Part shown: piece after piece, positions 35,552-45,522 of the stretch | Numbering within the stretch: the stretch's first letter is position 1 | How the letters are laid out: each line of letters begins with the position of its first letter | Origin: Vibrio sp. Hep-1b-8 | GTDB taxonomy: Bacteria; Pseudomonadota; Gammaproteobacteria; Enterobacterales; Vibrionaceae | DNA: 64,000 bases | Reading direction: 5' to 3' | NCBI RefSeq assembly: GCF_006124995.1 | Contig: NZ_QEWN01000086.1 | Span: 1-64,000, forward strand | The notes under the pieces: generated by a model | What the model saw: only the letters and a program-made list of their open reading frames with translations | The model's database searches: none | Told to the model about the DNA's origin: nothing | Made by a program: the position numbers and the translations under genes

Positions 35552-36577
35552 TTACTTCTTCAAACTCAACGTGCCGCCTTGTGACTTAGCTGGGCGCTGC
35601 GCTTTTTCTGAAGTAGGTTTGTAGAAAGTCTTTTTAGTAGGCTTGCCTTTCGATTCTGCTTGTTGGTCACTATTGCGACCTTTCTTAGAGTTTGGAGCAT
35701 GGCGGAACTCTTCGGCGTTGCGGCCTTTAAAGGTACGTTGCTTTTGGTTGCGACGCGCTTTCGATTCTTGGTTCTCTTCACGGCTGTCAAATAGTTTCGC
35801 GTCAGTTGCTCGACGAATGCGTTTACCTTTCGCGTCCATTTTAGATGCTTCTTCTGTGCCACTTGAATCTTCACACATAGCAAGAATTTCAGAGACTTCT
35901 GCGTCGGTTAGGTAGCGCCATTGTCCATTTGGAATACCATCAAGCGAAATGTTCATGATGCGGACGCGGCGAAGCTTGAAGACTTCGTAGCCAAGTGCTT
36001 CACACATACGACGTATTTGACGGTTAAGACCCTGAGTTAACACGATACGGAATGAGTATTTAGTCTCTCTTACAACTTTACAAGGTAAGGTTACGGTATC
36101 AAGAATGTTGACGCCGGAAGACATCTTGTTAATGAAGTCATCACTGATGGGCTTATCGACACGAACAACATACTCCTTCTCGTGGTTGTTACCAGCACGG
36201 AGGATCTTGTTAACGATGTCACCATCATTGGTCAGGAAGATAAGGCCGTCAGAAGGCTTGTCGAGACGACCAATTGGGAAAATACGTTTTTTATGGCCGA
36301 CAAAGTCGACAATGTTGCCTGGTATATCGCGTTCGGTGGTGCAAGTAATACCCGTTGGCTTATTCAGAGCGATATAAATCGGTTTGTCGACTGTGGCTGA
36401 AATCGGTTTGTCATCAACACGAACGTCGTCACCTGATTGAACTTTAGTTCCCATCTCAGGTACGAGGCCATTAATTGTTACGCGGCCCTGCTCAATCAGT
36501 CGGTCTGCTTCTCTTCGCGAACAGAATCCAGTCTCACTGATGAATTTATTTAGGCGTTTGCCAGTATCTTGTGTCAT
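35552..36577 (-). CDS. rluF: 23S rRNA pseudouridine(2604) synthase RluF
   Basis: The 341 residues begin with an S4 domain ([31 protein letters not shown]) followed by the RsuA/RluB/E/F-type synthase domain with catalytic Asp in [17 protein letters not shown]. RluF acts on U2604 (and in E. coli tRNA-Tyr U35). The C-terminal ~90 residues are unusually Lys/Arg/Glu/Gln-rich ([20 protein letters not shown]), so the protein is longer than the 290-residue E. coli enzyme. The family call is good; RluF rather than RluB is based on overall match. Confidence 0.88.
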   Translation of the reverse strand: MTQDTGKRLNKFISETGFCSRREADRLIEQGRVTINGLVPEMGTKVQSGDDVRVDDKPISATVDKPIYIALNKPTGITCTTERDIPGNIVDFVGHKKRIFPIGRLDKPSDGLIFLTNDGDIVNKILRAGNNHEKEYVVRVDKPISDDFINKMSSGVNILDTVTLPCKVVRETKYSFRIVLTQGLNRQIRRMCEALGYEVFKLRRVRIMNISLDGIPNGQWRYLTDAEVSEILAMCEDSSGTEEASKMDAKGKRIRRATDAKLFDSREENQESKARRNQKQRTFKGRNAEEFRHAPNSKKGRNSDQQAESKGKPTKKTFYKPTSEKAQRPAKSQGGTLSLKK

Positions 36578-36672
36578 GTTGTTCTCCTAACGTTTCACAA
36601 CGGCGGTTAATAAAATGTGCTGACCAAAATATCAACACAGAGAGGTCGCGCATTCTAGCACCGAGCGACAAG

Positions 36673-37254
36673 TTAACCCAGACGTTTTTGATGCCGTTCA
36701 CGAGTTTCTATTTTTTTCTCAGCGCTTTTCCTGAGGAGCACATAAACTGCGCCAGTCCCGCCATGAAAGCGTTGGGCACTATGAACACACTGAACTTCTT
36801 TGATTTGCTTTAGCCACTGAGCAACGAAACTCTTCATTAGAGCTGGTGGATTTGAACGTTCCCCTTTGCCGTGAACAATGACAACGGTACGGATATCCAT
36901 ACGCATACATTGTTTTAGGAACTTAACCACTTCATCTCGAGCTTGTTCTAGTGTTCTTTTATGCAAGTCTAATCTAGCTTGAATAGGGTATTTGGCTAGA
37001 CGCAGCTTTTTATACACGCCATCTTGGACACCATCACGTTTAAACTCGATGACGTCGTCTGGCTTGATCATTTCCGCGTGGTCAATAGACAGATATTCAG
37101 GATCATCTTCAGTCAGCCAAATTGCGGCTTCGCGTTTGGCGAGTTGAGCATCCGTTACTTGATGGTGTTTTTTATGTTCGGTTGTATCTTGCTTGAGAGG
37201 TTTTACATCCCCCATCATTTGTTGAAACAAACCGAATTCATCGTCTTGAGACAT
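36673..37254 (-). CDS. smrA: Smr domain endonuclease SmrA
   Basis: The 193-residue protein has the SmrA N-terminus (SQDDEFGLFQQMMGDVKPLK) and the C-terminal Smr domain: LDLHKRTLEQARDEVVKFLK, VIVHGKGERS (the HGKG motif) and HGGTGAVYVLLRK. It resembles E. coli SmrA, a DNA nicking endonuclease, more than SmrB. ATG 37254 is preferred to GTG 37257, just before it. Confidence 0.92.
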   Translation of the reverse strand: MSQDDEFGLFQQMMGDVKPLKQDTTEHKKHHQVTDAQLAKREAAIWLTEDDPEYLSIDHAEMIKPDDVIEFKRDGVQDGVYKKLRLAKYPIQARLDLHKRTLEQARDEVVKFLKQCMRMDIRTVVIVHGKGERSNPPALMKSFVAQWLKQIKEVQCVHSAQRFHGGTGAVYVLLRKSAEKKIETRERHQKRLG

Positions 37255-37257
37255 CAC

Positions 37258-37413
37258 GAGATCTCAGCATGGGAAATTGATAACAGTATTATACTCAACA
37301 GACGAAGGGATAGGTCAAAATTTTGTAGCTCGGAAATAAAAAACCGAAGCAGACAATGTATCTACTTCGGTGCATAGCGAATTCTCTATTCCGAGAAATA
37401 GGGCTAAGCGATT
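37258..37413. other. Short intergenic stretch with no recognised gene
   Basis: A 156-base gap between smrA and the DUF3149 gene. I see no convincing coding frame; an AT-rich part (37310-37350) may contain the smrA promoter. Confidence 0.4.
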
Positions 37414-37554
37414 CTAGTGAGGAGATTTGTCGTTCATCACTTTGTAGACGATGAAACCGCCATAGAATAGCATTAAACCTAAGGCTCCAAAGATAACAAT
37501 CATTGAAGATAGTCCTACCGCATTACCAAATAGGAGATCAAGCCAAAAGTCCAT
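37414..37554 (-). CDS. DUF3149 family small membrane protein (46 residues)
   Basis: The product MDFWLDLLFGNAVGLSSMIV... continues with a single hydrophobic helix (FGALGLMLFYGGFIVYKV) and ends MNDKSPH. It matches the DUF3149 family of tiny membrane proteins. AGGAGG lies six bases before the ATG, strongly supporting translation. The function is unknown. Confidence 0.8.
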   Translation of the reverse strand: MDFWLDLLFGNAVGLSSMIVIFGALGLMLFYGGFIVYKVMNDKSPH

Positions 37555-37818
37555 AGTTCCTCCGTTGACTACAAAATGAGATGACAGGGCTTAAGGTAAA
37601 CCTTGGTTAAATATGCAACACTGATCTGGATCAATTGTTGTTATTAGGTTGCTATTTTGTTTGTCTTGATGTGTTTTTGCTCACACTTTGTCGCCCGTCG
37701 ATGATGTTTTAGTCAAACGAACTTAATTTTTCAAAAAGTTAGCTAAAACGGCTTGCGTATGTGCTGAGAATCCGTAATATACGCATCCGTTGACGGGCAT
37801 AAGCCTGAAGAAACAACT

Positions 37819-37895
<77 letters not shown>

Positions 37896-37974
37896 CATTT
37901 AGAAAGCCGTAGCAGAAATGTTACGGCTTTTGTCGTTTAAGGGTGTTTTGTCGTTTATGGGCGGAGTAAGCACA

Positions 37975-38841
37975 TTAGTACTTAAATTCACATTGAGCTT
38001 TGGTGCTTTGTGACAACTGAGATATTTTGAACCCATAATCTTTGAGTAATTGCAGGACGCTTTGCTCACCGAGTAAGTGCAGCGTACCGACCACAACAAC
38101 ATAGTTTCCTTTATTGTCAGGAAGCCAGTTTGGATTCGATAGTTTCTCAGCCCAGTCTAAGTTTCTATCGGTCAACAATGCAGACTCGAGTTCCTCGGAC
38201 ATTTCGGCCAGTGTCGCAAATTCGTTAAGCTTATCTAAATCGCCTGCCTTCCAGCTGTCTATTAGGCAATGGGTAGAATCTTCAGAATGATCAAACTCCT
38301 CGATTGCACTGATTAGCATCTCTTTACCGGCTTGGTCTTGCCCAGTAAGAAGATCAATCTGGAACTGCAAAGACTCGAGACCGATAACGGGTATGTTCCA
38401 TAGCGTTGCTTTGTTGGCTAAACGTATATCAACGCCATCGGTTGCTGAGTAACCAAGATACTCTATTTGCTTGAGCTGGATTGCCAGAGCGACGGCCCAA
38501 GGTGGTGAGAGGAGGAGTTCGTTGCCTTTAAGTTGTAGGAGAGTCGCAATGCCCAATAGCTCATCTTGCTGCTGTTTAGATAAAACATCCTTCGCCACTA
38601 AATCTATTGGAGGGTACTGAATTCCACTGGTTTGACGGATATCGGTTTCTACAATTAATCCCTTGCTGGCCTTTAGCTGTTTAAAGATTTTCTCGGGTAA
38701 GGGATACATGCTTTCATCGCCTACATGTACTGAACCAATGATGGTATAGGTCAATGGGCCTTTTTGAGCTTTCCAGTATAAAGGCTCAGCGTTAAGGCTA
38801 ATTGAAGCAACCAGTAAACTCAGAACCATCAGTATTTTCAT
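37975..38841 (-). CDS. TraB/GumN family protein
   Basis: The 288-residue protein has a signal peptide (MKILMVLSLLVASISLNA), then the TraB/GumN signatures: the GSVHVGDESMYPLP motif near the N-terminus, LLSPPWAVALAI, ATDGVDIRLANKA and the C-terminal YVVVVGTLHLLGEQSVLQLLKDYGF. The family consists of putative metalloproteases (GX2H motifs), sometimes linked to surface structures. ATG 38841 is chosen because it starts the signal peptide; ATG 38859 is six residues further upstream. It is exported, with no known substrate. Confidence 0.85.
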   Translation of the reverse strand: MKILMVLSLLVASISLNAEPLYWKAQKGPLTYTIIGSVHVGDESMYPLPEKIFKQLKASKGLIVETDIRQTSGIQYPPIDLVAKDVLSKQQQDELLGIATLLQLKGNELLLSPPWAVALAIQLKQIEYLGYSATDGVDIRLANKATLWNIPVIGLESLQFQIDLLTGQDQAGKEMLISAIEEFDHSEDSTHCLIDSWKAGDLDKLNEFATLAEMSEELESALLTDRNLDWAEKLSNPNWLPDNKGNYVVVVGTLHLLGEQSVLQLLKDYGFKISQLSQSTKAQCEFKY

Positions 38842-39242
38842 TTCAGCTCCTAATACCATGCGGAAAAATCGTTAAATTGCGTCTTTTTGACGTAGTTTAG
38901 CGAGAGAAAAATGCGTGTTAATTCACATTTTTATATTTCCCGCTGTTGTTAATTTTAAGATAGAAACGGCATATTGTGATCTTAATTCACCTCTCATAGT
39001 AAGCTTTCCACAGATAATGTGAATTGCCTCTCAGTAATTTCGTTAAAATAAGTCTGTCGATTTTAACGTTTCGTTTAAATGTCTGTTTTTATTGCGTTTT
39101 AAATGCTCATGAAATCTAAATTTTGAGCTTGGTCACTTTTGTGAATTATTAATTTCACGATGCGAAATAACTAGGGATATGTTGAGTTCATCTTGATTAA
39201 GAGCCGTCATTTTGAGCTCGATATTTTTCTGGGGTAAGTAAG
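38842..39242. promoter_or_regulatory. Regulatory gap upstream of the chitobiase gene with repeated half-sites
   Basis: The ~400-base AT-rich gap holds TTAATTCAC twice (38918-38926 and 38982-38990), an inverted GTGAATTATTAATTTCAC at 39141-39158 and an isolated GTGAATT at 39020-39026. Such TTCAC/GTGAA half-sites are the shape of CRP-like or other dimer sites. Chitobiase genes are typically induced by chitin oligosaccharides and require CRP; the assignment is inferred. Confidence 0.45.
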
Positions 39243-41894
39243 ATGTTTAAACAAAATCTGATTGCAGCGTCAGTATTGGTAACATTGGCTGGTTGTGCAT
39301 CATTTCAATCAACGGAACAACGCGTGGTGAATTCACTGGCGGAGAATCTTGATGTTCAATATCAAGTACTCACTAACCACGGTGCGAATGAAGGTCTTGC
39401 ATGTCAGGACTTAGGTGCGGAATGGGCATCATGTAATCAAGTCAATATGACATTGGTGAATCAAGGTGAAGCGATCGACTCAAAAGAGTGGGCTATCTAT
39501 TTCCACAGCATTCGTCTAATTCTCGATGTAGACAATGAACAGTTCAAAATCACACGAGTGACAGGCGACTTACATAAGTTGGAGCCGACAGATAAATTTG
39601 ATGGTTTTTCTGCTGGGGAAACTATCGTCCTTCCTCTGATCGGCGAATACTGGCAGTTATTCGAAACGGATTTCATGCCAGGCGCATTCGTTGCAGCACC
39701 CAACGCTGAGCCTAAAATGATCGCATCTCTAAATACGGAAGATGTTGCGTCGTTTGTTACTGGGCTTGAAGGGAATAACCTAAAACGAACACCGGATGAC
39801 AACAACGTTTTTGCTAACGCTGTGTCTCGCTTCGAGAAGAATAAAGATCTAAACGTTCAAGACGTATCGACTACCTTGTTACCAACACCTATGCATGTAG
39901 AAGCAGCTGAAGGTTTGGTCAGCATTGAAGGGGGTATTGCGCTACCAAAGGGCGCATTTGATCAGGCTCAATTCGCCGCCATTCAAGAGCGCGCGGAAGT
40001 GTTAGGTGTTGATGTCGACGGAGCTTTACCTGTAAGCGTCGCGCTTGTTCCTGCGGATTTTTCGAATGAAATGGCGAAATCTGGTGCGTATGAAATGGTC
40101 ATTAGCGGCAATGGTATTGCAATTAAAGCGTTTGACCAAGCGGGTGCATTCTACGCAGTACAATCTATTTTTGGTCTGATAGACAGTCAAAACCCTGATC
40201 ATTTACCACAACTGTCTATTAAAGATGCTCCACGTTTCGATTATCGAGGCGTAATGGTGGATGTTGCTCGTAACTTCCACTCAAAAAAGGCGATTCTAGC
40301 CACTCTAGAGCAGATGGCTGCGTATAAGATGAACAAACTCCATCTTCACCTCACTGATGATGAAGGTTGGCGTATAGAAATCCCGGGTCTGCCTGAGTTG
40401 ACTGAGATCGGAGCGAACCGTTGTTTTGATGAACAAGAGAAGAGCTGTTTACTGCCTCAGCTAGGCTCTGGCGCAACAACGGACAACTTTGGTTCTGGTT
40501 ACTTCAGCAAAGCAGACTACGTGGAAATCTTGAAATACGCACAAGCGCGTAATATCGAAGTGATCCCAGAAATTGATATGCCAGCTCACGCTCGCGCAGC
40601 AGTGGTTTCTATGGAAGCTCGCTACGATCGTCTCATGGCAGAAGGGAATGAAGCATTAGCAAACGAATATCGTCTGATGGATCCACAAGACACTTCAAAC
40701 GTTACCACGGTACAGTTCTACAACAAACAGAGCTTTATCAACCCATGTATGGAATCGTCTACTCGTTTTGTCGACAAAGTGATTTCTGAGGTTGCAGCGA
40801 TGCACGCTGAAGCGGGTGCACCGTTAACAACATGGCACTTCGGTGGCGATGAAGCAAAAAATATTAAGTTGGGCGCTGGATTCCAAGATGTGAATGCGCA
40901 AGACAAAGTGAGCTGGAAAGGTTCGATCGATCTTTCTCAACAGGACAAACCATTTGCTCGTTCACCACAATGTCAGACATTAATTGAAGATGGCACGGTC
41001 AGTGATTATGGACATTTACCTAGCTACTTTGCTGAGCAGGTATCGAAAATTGTTGCAGAGAAGGGCATTCCTAGCTTCCAAGCATGGCAAGATGGCTTGA
41101 AATACAGTGAAGGCGCAGAGGCGTTTGCGACTCAAAACAAACGCGTTAATTTCTGGGACGTTCTTTACTGGGGTGGTACATCATCTGTTTATGAGTGGTC
41201 TAAGAAGGGTTACGACGTCATCGTTTCAAACCCAGATTACGTTTATATGGATATGCCATATGAGGTAGATCCTAAAGAGCGCGGATACTACTGGGCGACA
41301 CGTGCTACGGACACTCGCAAGATGTTTGGCTTTGCACCAGAGAATATGCCGCAGAACGCAGAAACATCTCTAGATCGTGATGGCAATGGTTTTACTGGTA
41401 AAGGCGAAGTTGAAGCGAAGCCATTCTACGGTCTATCGGCACAGCTTTGGTCTGAGACGGTTCGTAATGATGAGCAGTATGAATACATGGTATTCCCACG
41501 CGTCCTCGCGGCAGCGGAACGCGCATGGCATCGCACCGACTGGGAGAATGACTACAAAGTAGGAGTAGAATACTCTCAGAATACAAATCTCGTCGATAAA
41601 GCTGCGTTAAACCAAGACTACAACCGCTTTGCGAACGTACTTGGCCAACGTGAACTGGCGAAACTTGAAAAATCGGGTATCGACTATCGTTTACCTGTAC
41701 CTGGTGCGAAATTGGAAAATGGTCAGCTTACAATGAATGTCCAGTTTCCAGGGGTTGAGCTTCAATACTCTATTGATGGCGAGACGTGGATGACTTATTC
41801 AGACCAAGACCGCCCGATGGTTGCAGGGGAAGTATTTATTCGTTCAGTATCAGCAACGGGTGATAAAGCGAGTCGTGTTACTCGTGTGAAATAG
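39243..41894 (+). CDS. Chitobiase / beta-N-acetylhexosaminidase lipoprotein (GH20)
   Basis: The 883-residue enzyme cleaves GlcNAc from chitin oligosaccharide ends. It has a lipobox (VTLAGC, Cys18), an N-terminal carbohydrate-binding-like domain (about 35-170), a GH20b domain, the GH20 catalytic barrel with Asp536-Glu537 in HFGGDEAKN, VIPEIDMPAHARA and HLHLTDDEGWRIEIPG, and a C-terminal CHB_HEX_C domain (LQYSIDGETWMTYS). The length and layout match V. harveyi chitobiase. As a lipoprotein it would sit at the outer membrane or in the periplasm. It lies upstream of sugar and peptide uptake genes in the same region. Confidence 0.96.
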   Translation: MFKQNLIAASVLVTLAGCASFQSTEQRVVNSLAENLDVQYQVLTNHGANEGLACQDLGAEWASCNQVNMTLVNQGEAIDSKEWAIYFHSIRLILDVDNEQFKITRVTGDLHKLEPTDKFDGFSAGETIVLPLIGEYWQLFETDFMPGAFVAAPNAEPKMIASLNTEDVASFVTGLEGNNLKRTPDDNNVFANAVSRFEKNKDLNVQDVSTTLLPTPMHVEAAEGLVSIEGGIALPKGAFDQAQFAAIQERAEVLGVDVDGALPVSVALVPADFSNEMAKSGAYEMVISGNGIAIKAFDQAGAFYAVQSIFGLIDSQNPDHLPQLSIKDAPRFDYRGVMVDVARNFHSKKAILATLEQMAAYKMNKLHLHLTDDEGWRIEIPGLPELTEIGANRCFDEQEKSCLLPQLGSGATTDNFGSGYFSKADYVEILKYAQARNIEVIPEIDMPAHARAAVVSMEARYDRLMAEGNEALANEYRLMDPQDTSNVTTVQFYNKQSFINPCMESSTRFVDKVISEVAAMHAEAGAPLTTWHFGGDEAKNIKLGAGFQDVNAQDKVSWKGSIDLSQQDKPFARSPQCQTLIEDGTVSDYGHLPSYFAEQVSKIVAEKGIPSFQAWQDGLKYSEGAEAFATQNKRVNFWDVLYWGGTSSVYEWSKKGYDVIVSNPDYVYMDMPYEVDPKERGYYWATRATDTRKMFGFAPENMPQNAETSLDRDGNGFTGKGEVEAKPFYGLSAQLWSETVRNDEQYEYMVFPRVLAAAERAWHRTDWENDYKVGVEYSQNTNLVDKAALNQDYNRFANVLGQRELAKLEKSGIDYRLPVPGAKLENGQLTMNVQFPGVELQYSIDGETWMTYSDQDRPMVAGEVFIRSVSATGDKASRVTRVK

Positions 41895-41915
41895 CTTTGC
41901 ATTGCCAGATAAGCA

Positions 41916-41945
41916 AAACGCCCAGCCAAAAAGGCTGGGCGTTTG
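41916..41945. terminator. Bidirectional terminator between chb and the peptide transporter
   Basis: AAACGCCCAGCC pairs with GGCTGGGCGTTT around AAAAA. It serves two convergent genes. Confidence 0.92.
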
Positions 41946-41962
41946 TTATTAAGATAAGCGAG

Positions 41963-43354
41963 TTACGCTACTTGAGCTTGTTGCTCTTCGACCTGCTCCG
42001 CGTTGCTAATTGGTGTTTCTGCACCGTGCATCCAACGAACGAGCGTATTTGAGAACAGAAGTAAGACTACACCAGAAATCGTTGCTGCCACAGCGATGCC
42101 TCCGAAAATCGGCAGCGCACCTAGCTCGCCTACGTGTGAACCGATCAAACCTGCGACATAGTTGGCAATAGCATTGAAGCCGAACCACGCCCCCATCATT
42201 AGCGATGCAAGACGAAGAGGTGCTAGCTTAGTGACAAGTGACAGACCAATTGGTGATAGGCAAAGTTCGCCAAGCGTATGGAAGAAGAACGCACCTACCA
42301 GCCACAGCATTGATGTCTTAACGCTAGTGTCACCGCCTTGCTCCATTACAGCGCCAACCATGCATAGGAAACCAAGTGCCAAGAAGAAAAGCGCTAGCGC
42401 AAATTTAACCGGAGAATTCGGTTCTTTTGGCCCAAGTTTTACCCATAGTGCAGCGAGTAGCGGGGCGAGAGTAATAATGAAGAATGGGTTGAGTGACTGG
42501 AACCAAGCCGCTGGAACTTCAAAACTGCCAATCATACGATCGGTATACTGCTGAGTGTAGATGTTCATCAATCCGCCTGCTTGTTCAAAGCCTGCCCAGA
42601 AAACGATAACAAACAGCCCCATTACTAGAATGACTTTTAAGCGATCAACTTCTTGTTTGGTTAACGGTTGTTTGGTCGCCGATTGTTTCTTTTCGAGATC
42701 ACGAGCTGCCGAGGGTACAACGCCTATGTCACCCAGCCAAGACTTAGCTAATGTCATTTGCATGATTAAGCTGATGATCATACCTAGACCCGCGACCATA
42801 AATCCGGCCTTCCAGCCAAATTCATTGGTTACAGAACCTGATACGACACCGGCAATCAGAGCACCTAGGTTGATGCCCATGTAGAAGATAGTAAATGCAC
42901 CATCGCGACGGTTATCACCTTCTTGGTAAAGATCACCAACCATAGTGGAAATGTTTGGCTTGAACAGACCATTACCAAGGATCAGCAACGCAAGGCCAAG
43001 ATAGAAGCTGTGAGTGACGCTCAACCCAAGCATATCGGCAGGCAGAGCGAGTGTGAACTGACCAACCGCCATCAAAGCACCACCAATCAGAATCGAACGG
43101 CGTTGACCTAAGTAGTTGTCGGCAAGATAGCCACCTATCATCGGTGTGATATAGACAAGTCCAGTATAGATGCCGTAGAGATCGAGGGCATCTTTAGTCG
43201 ACCAACCCAATCCACCGTTGATAGTAGTATCGGTCAAATAAAGAACTAAGATCGCGCGCATCGCGTAGTAAGAGAAACGCTCCCAAAGCTCAGTACCAAA
43301 AAGTAGGAACAAGCCTTTAGGATGTCCAAAAAATTGTTGATGTTGGTTTGTCAT
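41963..43354 (-). CDS. POT family proton-dependent oligopeptide transporter
   Basis: The 463-residue MFS transporter has the POT signatures GTELWERFSYYAMRAILVLYLTD and FYMGINLGALIAGVVSG (PTR2 motif), with GGYLADNYLGQRRSIL between. It imports di- and tripeptides with H+. The helices are 12 or more. It is transcribed on the minus strand, convergent with chb. Confidence 0.94.
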   Translation of the reverse strand: MTNQHQQFFGHPKGLFLLFGTELWERFSYYAMRAILVLYLTDTTINGGLGWSTKDALDLYGIYTGLVYITPMIGGYLADNYLGQRRSILIGGALMAVGQFTLALPADMLGLSVTHSFYLGLALLILGNGLFKPNISTMVGDLYQEGDNRRDGAFTIFYMGINLGALIAGVVSGSVTNEFGWKAGFMVAGLGMIISLIMQMTLAKSWLGDIGVVPSAARDLEKKQSATKQPLTKQEVDRLKVILVMGLFVIVFWAGFEQAGGLMNIYTQQYTDRMIGSFEVPAAWFQSLNPFFIITLAPLLAALWVKLGPKEPNSPVKFALALFFLALGFLCMVGAVMEQGGDTSVKTSMLWLVGAFFFHTLGELCLSPIGLSLVTKLAPLRLASLMMGAWFGFNAIANYVAGLIGSHVGELGALPIFGGIAVAATISGVVLLLFSNTLVRWMHGAETPISNAEQVEEQQAQVA

Positions 43355-43602
43355 AAGTTTTACTAATTTGAGTTATTACAGTTTTTTATTTGTCTCTACA
43401 TATACTCCTTAGACTTACTCTCTGCAAATGGCGACTATCTATGGAATTTAGCGAAATCAATTCTAACTAATTGAATTGAATGGTTTATTTTCTTGGTGGG
43501 TAAGGGGTGTAGTCGTGCCACAAACTTAGTTTCCAAAACTGAGGCGTGTTTTCGAGATTGTTACATTTATGGGGAGTGTGAATGGTTTGCTGGGGGGATA
43601 AA

Positions 43603-43630
43603 TAAAAAAGACACCTAAATAGGTGCCTTT
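43603..43630 (-). terminator. Terminator of asnB
   Basis: AGGTGT/GCACCT-type arms around ATTT, with an A run at the left (U run on the minus strand). Confidence 0.82.
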
Positions 43631-43648
43631 AAATCAGTTGCTGCTGGC

Positions 43649-45313
43649 TTAGTAAGCGTCGTTATGTACGCTCTTAACCGCACGTCCTGAAGGGTCAGCC
43701 ATATTTTTGAATGACTCATCCCATTCAATCGCTTTCGCTGAAGAACAGGCTACCGATGGACCGCCAGGAACACATTCTGCTGCTGATGGCAGAGGGAACA
43801 ACTCTTCAAAGATCTCACGGTATACGTAGCCTTCTTTAGTTGTTGGTGTGTTGTATGGGAAGCGGTAAGACGCCGTTTCCATTTGTTGGTCTGTGACTTT
43901 CGCTTCAGCCACTTCTTTTAGTGTGTCAATCCAGCTGTAGCCAACGCCATCTGAGAACTGCTCTTTCTGACGCCATGCGATTGAGTCTGGTAGGTAATGT
44001 TCGAAACACTCACGCAGGATATGTTTTTCCATCTTACCATTGCCGCACATCTTGTCTGCTGGGTTGAGACGCATTGCGACATCAATGAACTCTTTGTCTA
44101 GGAAAGGTACACGGCCTTCGACACCCCAAGCCGCAAGAGACTTGTTGGCACGAGCACAGTCAAACATATTAAGTGCAAGCAGTTTACGTACTGTCTCTTC
44201 GTGGAACTCTTGAGCGTTTGGTGCTTTGTGGAAGTAGAGGTAGCCACCAAAGATTTCATCCGCGCCTTCACCTGATAGCACCATCTTGATGCCCATCGCT
44301 TTGATCTTACGTCCCATCAAGAACATTGGTGTCGATGCACGAATCGTCGTTACGTCGTATGTCTCGATATGGTAAATTACGTCACGAATGGCATCTAGAC
44401 CTTCTTGGATGGTGTAAGTCATTTCGTGGTGAACGGTACCGATTTTTTCAGCCACTTCACGTGCAGCTTTAAGATCTGGTGCGCCTTCTAAGCCAACCGC
44501 AAATGAGTGTAGTTGAGGCCACCATGCTTCTGATTTCTCATCATCTTCGATACGCATAGCCGCAAAGCGCTTCGCGACCGCTGAAGTGATTGATGAATCA
44601 AGGCCACCAGAGAGTAGAACACCGTAAGGAACGTCGGTCATCAGTTGGCGTTTGACCGCGGCTTCCAACGCTTCTTTTAGTTCTTCTTTGCTGCTGCTGT
44701 TACCTTGAACGGCCGCGTACTCATTCCAGTCACGAATGTAGTAACGTTGTGGCTCAGAGTCTGTGCTGCTGTAGTAACTACCTGGAGGGAATTCACTCAC
44801 GGTTTTACATACAGGCACTAATGCTTTCATTTCTGAAGCGACATAGTAGTTCCCATGCTCGTCGTAGCCTTGGTAAAGAGGAATGATACCGATGTGGTCA
44901 CGACCAATCAGGTATTGATCTTTCTCTTCATCGTACAGTACGAACGCAAAGATACCGTTCAGTTCTTCAAGTAAATCTGCACCCATATCTTGGTACAGGG
45001 CTAAGATCACTTCACAGTCTGAGTCTGTTTGGAAGTCGTACTTGCCTTCATAACGAGCGCGGATCTCTTTGTGGTTGTAGATTTCGCCGTTAACCGCAAG
45101 GATGTGTTTCTTGTCTGGACTGTATAGAGGTTGCGCACCACTGTTTAGACCTACGATTGCAAGGCGCTCATGCGCAAGAATGGCTTTTGGTGATGAGTAG
45201 ATACCAGACCAGTCTGGGCCACGATGGCGAAGCTTTTTAGACATCTCTAGCGCAACTGGGCGTAGCGCTTCTGCGTCACTCTTTATGTCTAAAATACCGA
45301 AAATCGAACACAT
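43649..45313 (-). CDS. asnB: Asparagine synthase (glutamine-hydrolysing) AsnB
   Basis: The 554-residue class II amidotransferase uses glutamine and ATP to make asparagine from aspartate. It begins MCSIFGILDI with N-terminal Cys2 nucleophile, has HRGPDWSG, AVNGEIYNHKEI and ends with the ATP-pyrophosphatase domain with VLLSGGLDSSITSAV and LSGEGADEIFGGYLY. The C-terminal tail (SAAECVPGGPSVACSSAKAIEWD) is typical of bacterial AsnB. The gene stands alone on the minus strand. Confidence 0.97.
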   Translation of the reverse strand: MCSIFGILDIKSDAEALRPVALEMSKKLRHRGPDWSGIYSSPKAILAHERLAIVGLNSGAQPLYSPDKKHILAVNGEIYNHKEIRARYEGKYDFQTDSDCEVILALYQDMGADLLEELNGIFAFVLYDEEKDQYLIGRDHIGIIPLYQGYDEHGNYYVASEMKALVPVCKTVSEFPPGSYYSSTDSEPQRYYIRDWNEYAAVQGNSSSKEELKEALEAAVKRQLMTDVPYGVLLSGGLDSSITSAVAKRFAAMRIEDDEKSEAWWPQLHSFAVGLEGAPDLKAAREVAEKIGTVHHEMTYTIQEGLDAIRDVIYHIETYDVTTIRASTPMFLMGRKIKAMGIKMVLSGEGADEIFGGYLYFHKAPNAQEFHEETVRKLLALNMFDCARANKSLAAWGVEGRVPFLDKEFIDVAMRLNPADKMCGNGKMEKHILRECFEHYLPDSIAWRQKEQFSDGVGYSWIDTLKEVAEAKVTDQQMETASYRFPYNTPTTKEGYVYREIFEELFPLPSAAECVPGGPSVACSSAKAIEWDESFKNMADPSGRAVKSVHNDAY

Positions 45314-45490
45314 ACAACTTCCCTTTAAAATAAATTTAATCTGTTGAGTTCAATTTGCCATTCTGATTAAAAAAATCAACCGTCACTAATGAAAAAAATG
45401 AATAAAGTGCCATTGCTTTAAATTTTATTCACCATTGCTGTGTTTTTGGTAAATGAATTCTAACTAAGGTCACTTTTTGCACGATGGATA

Positions 45491-45518
45491 TAAAAAAGGC
45501 AGCGTTTTCGCTGCCTTA
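45491..45518 (-). terminator. Terminator after the CPA2 antiporter gene
   Basis: AAGGCAGCG pairs with CGCTGCCTT around TTTT, U run on the minus strand from the A run at 45492-45497. Confidence 0.88.
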
Positions 45519-45522
45519 GTTT

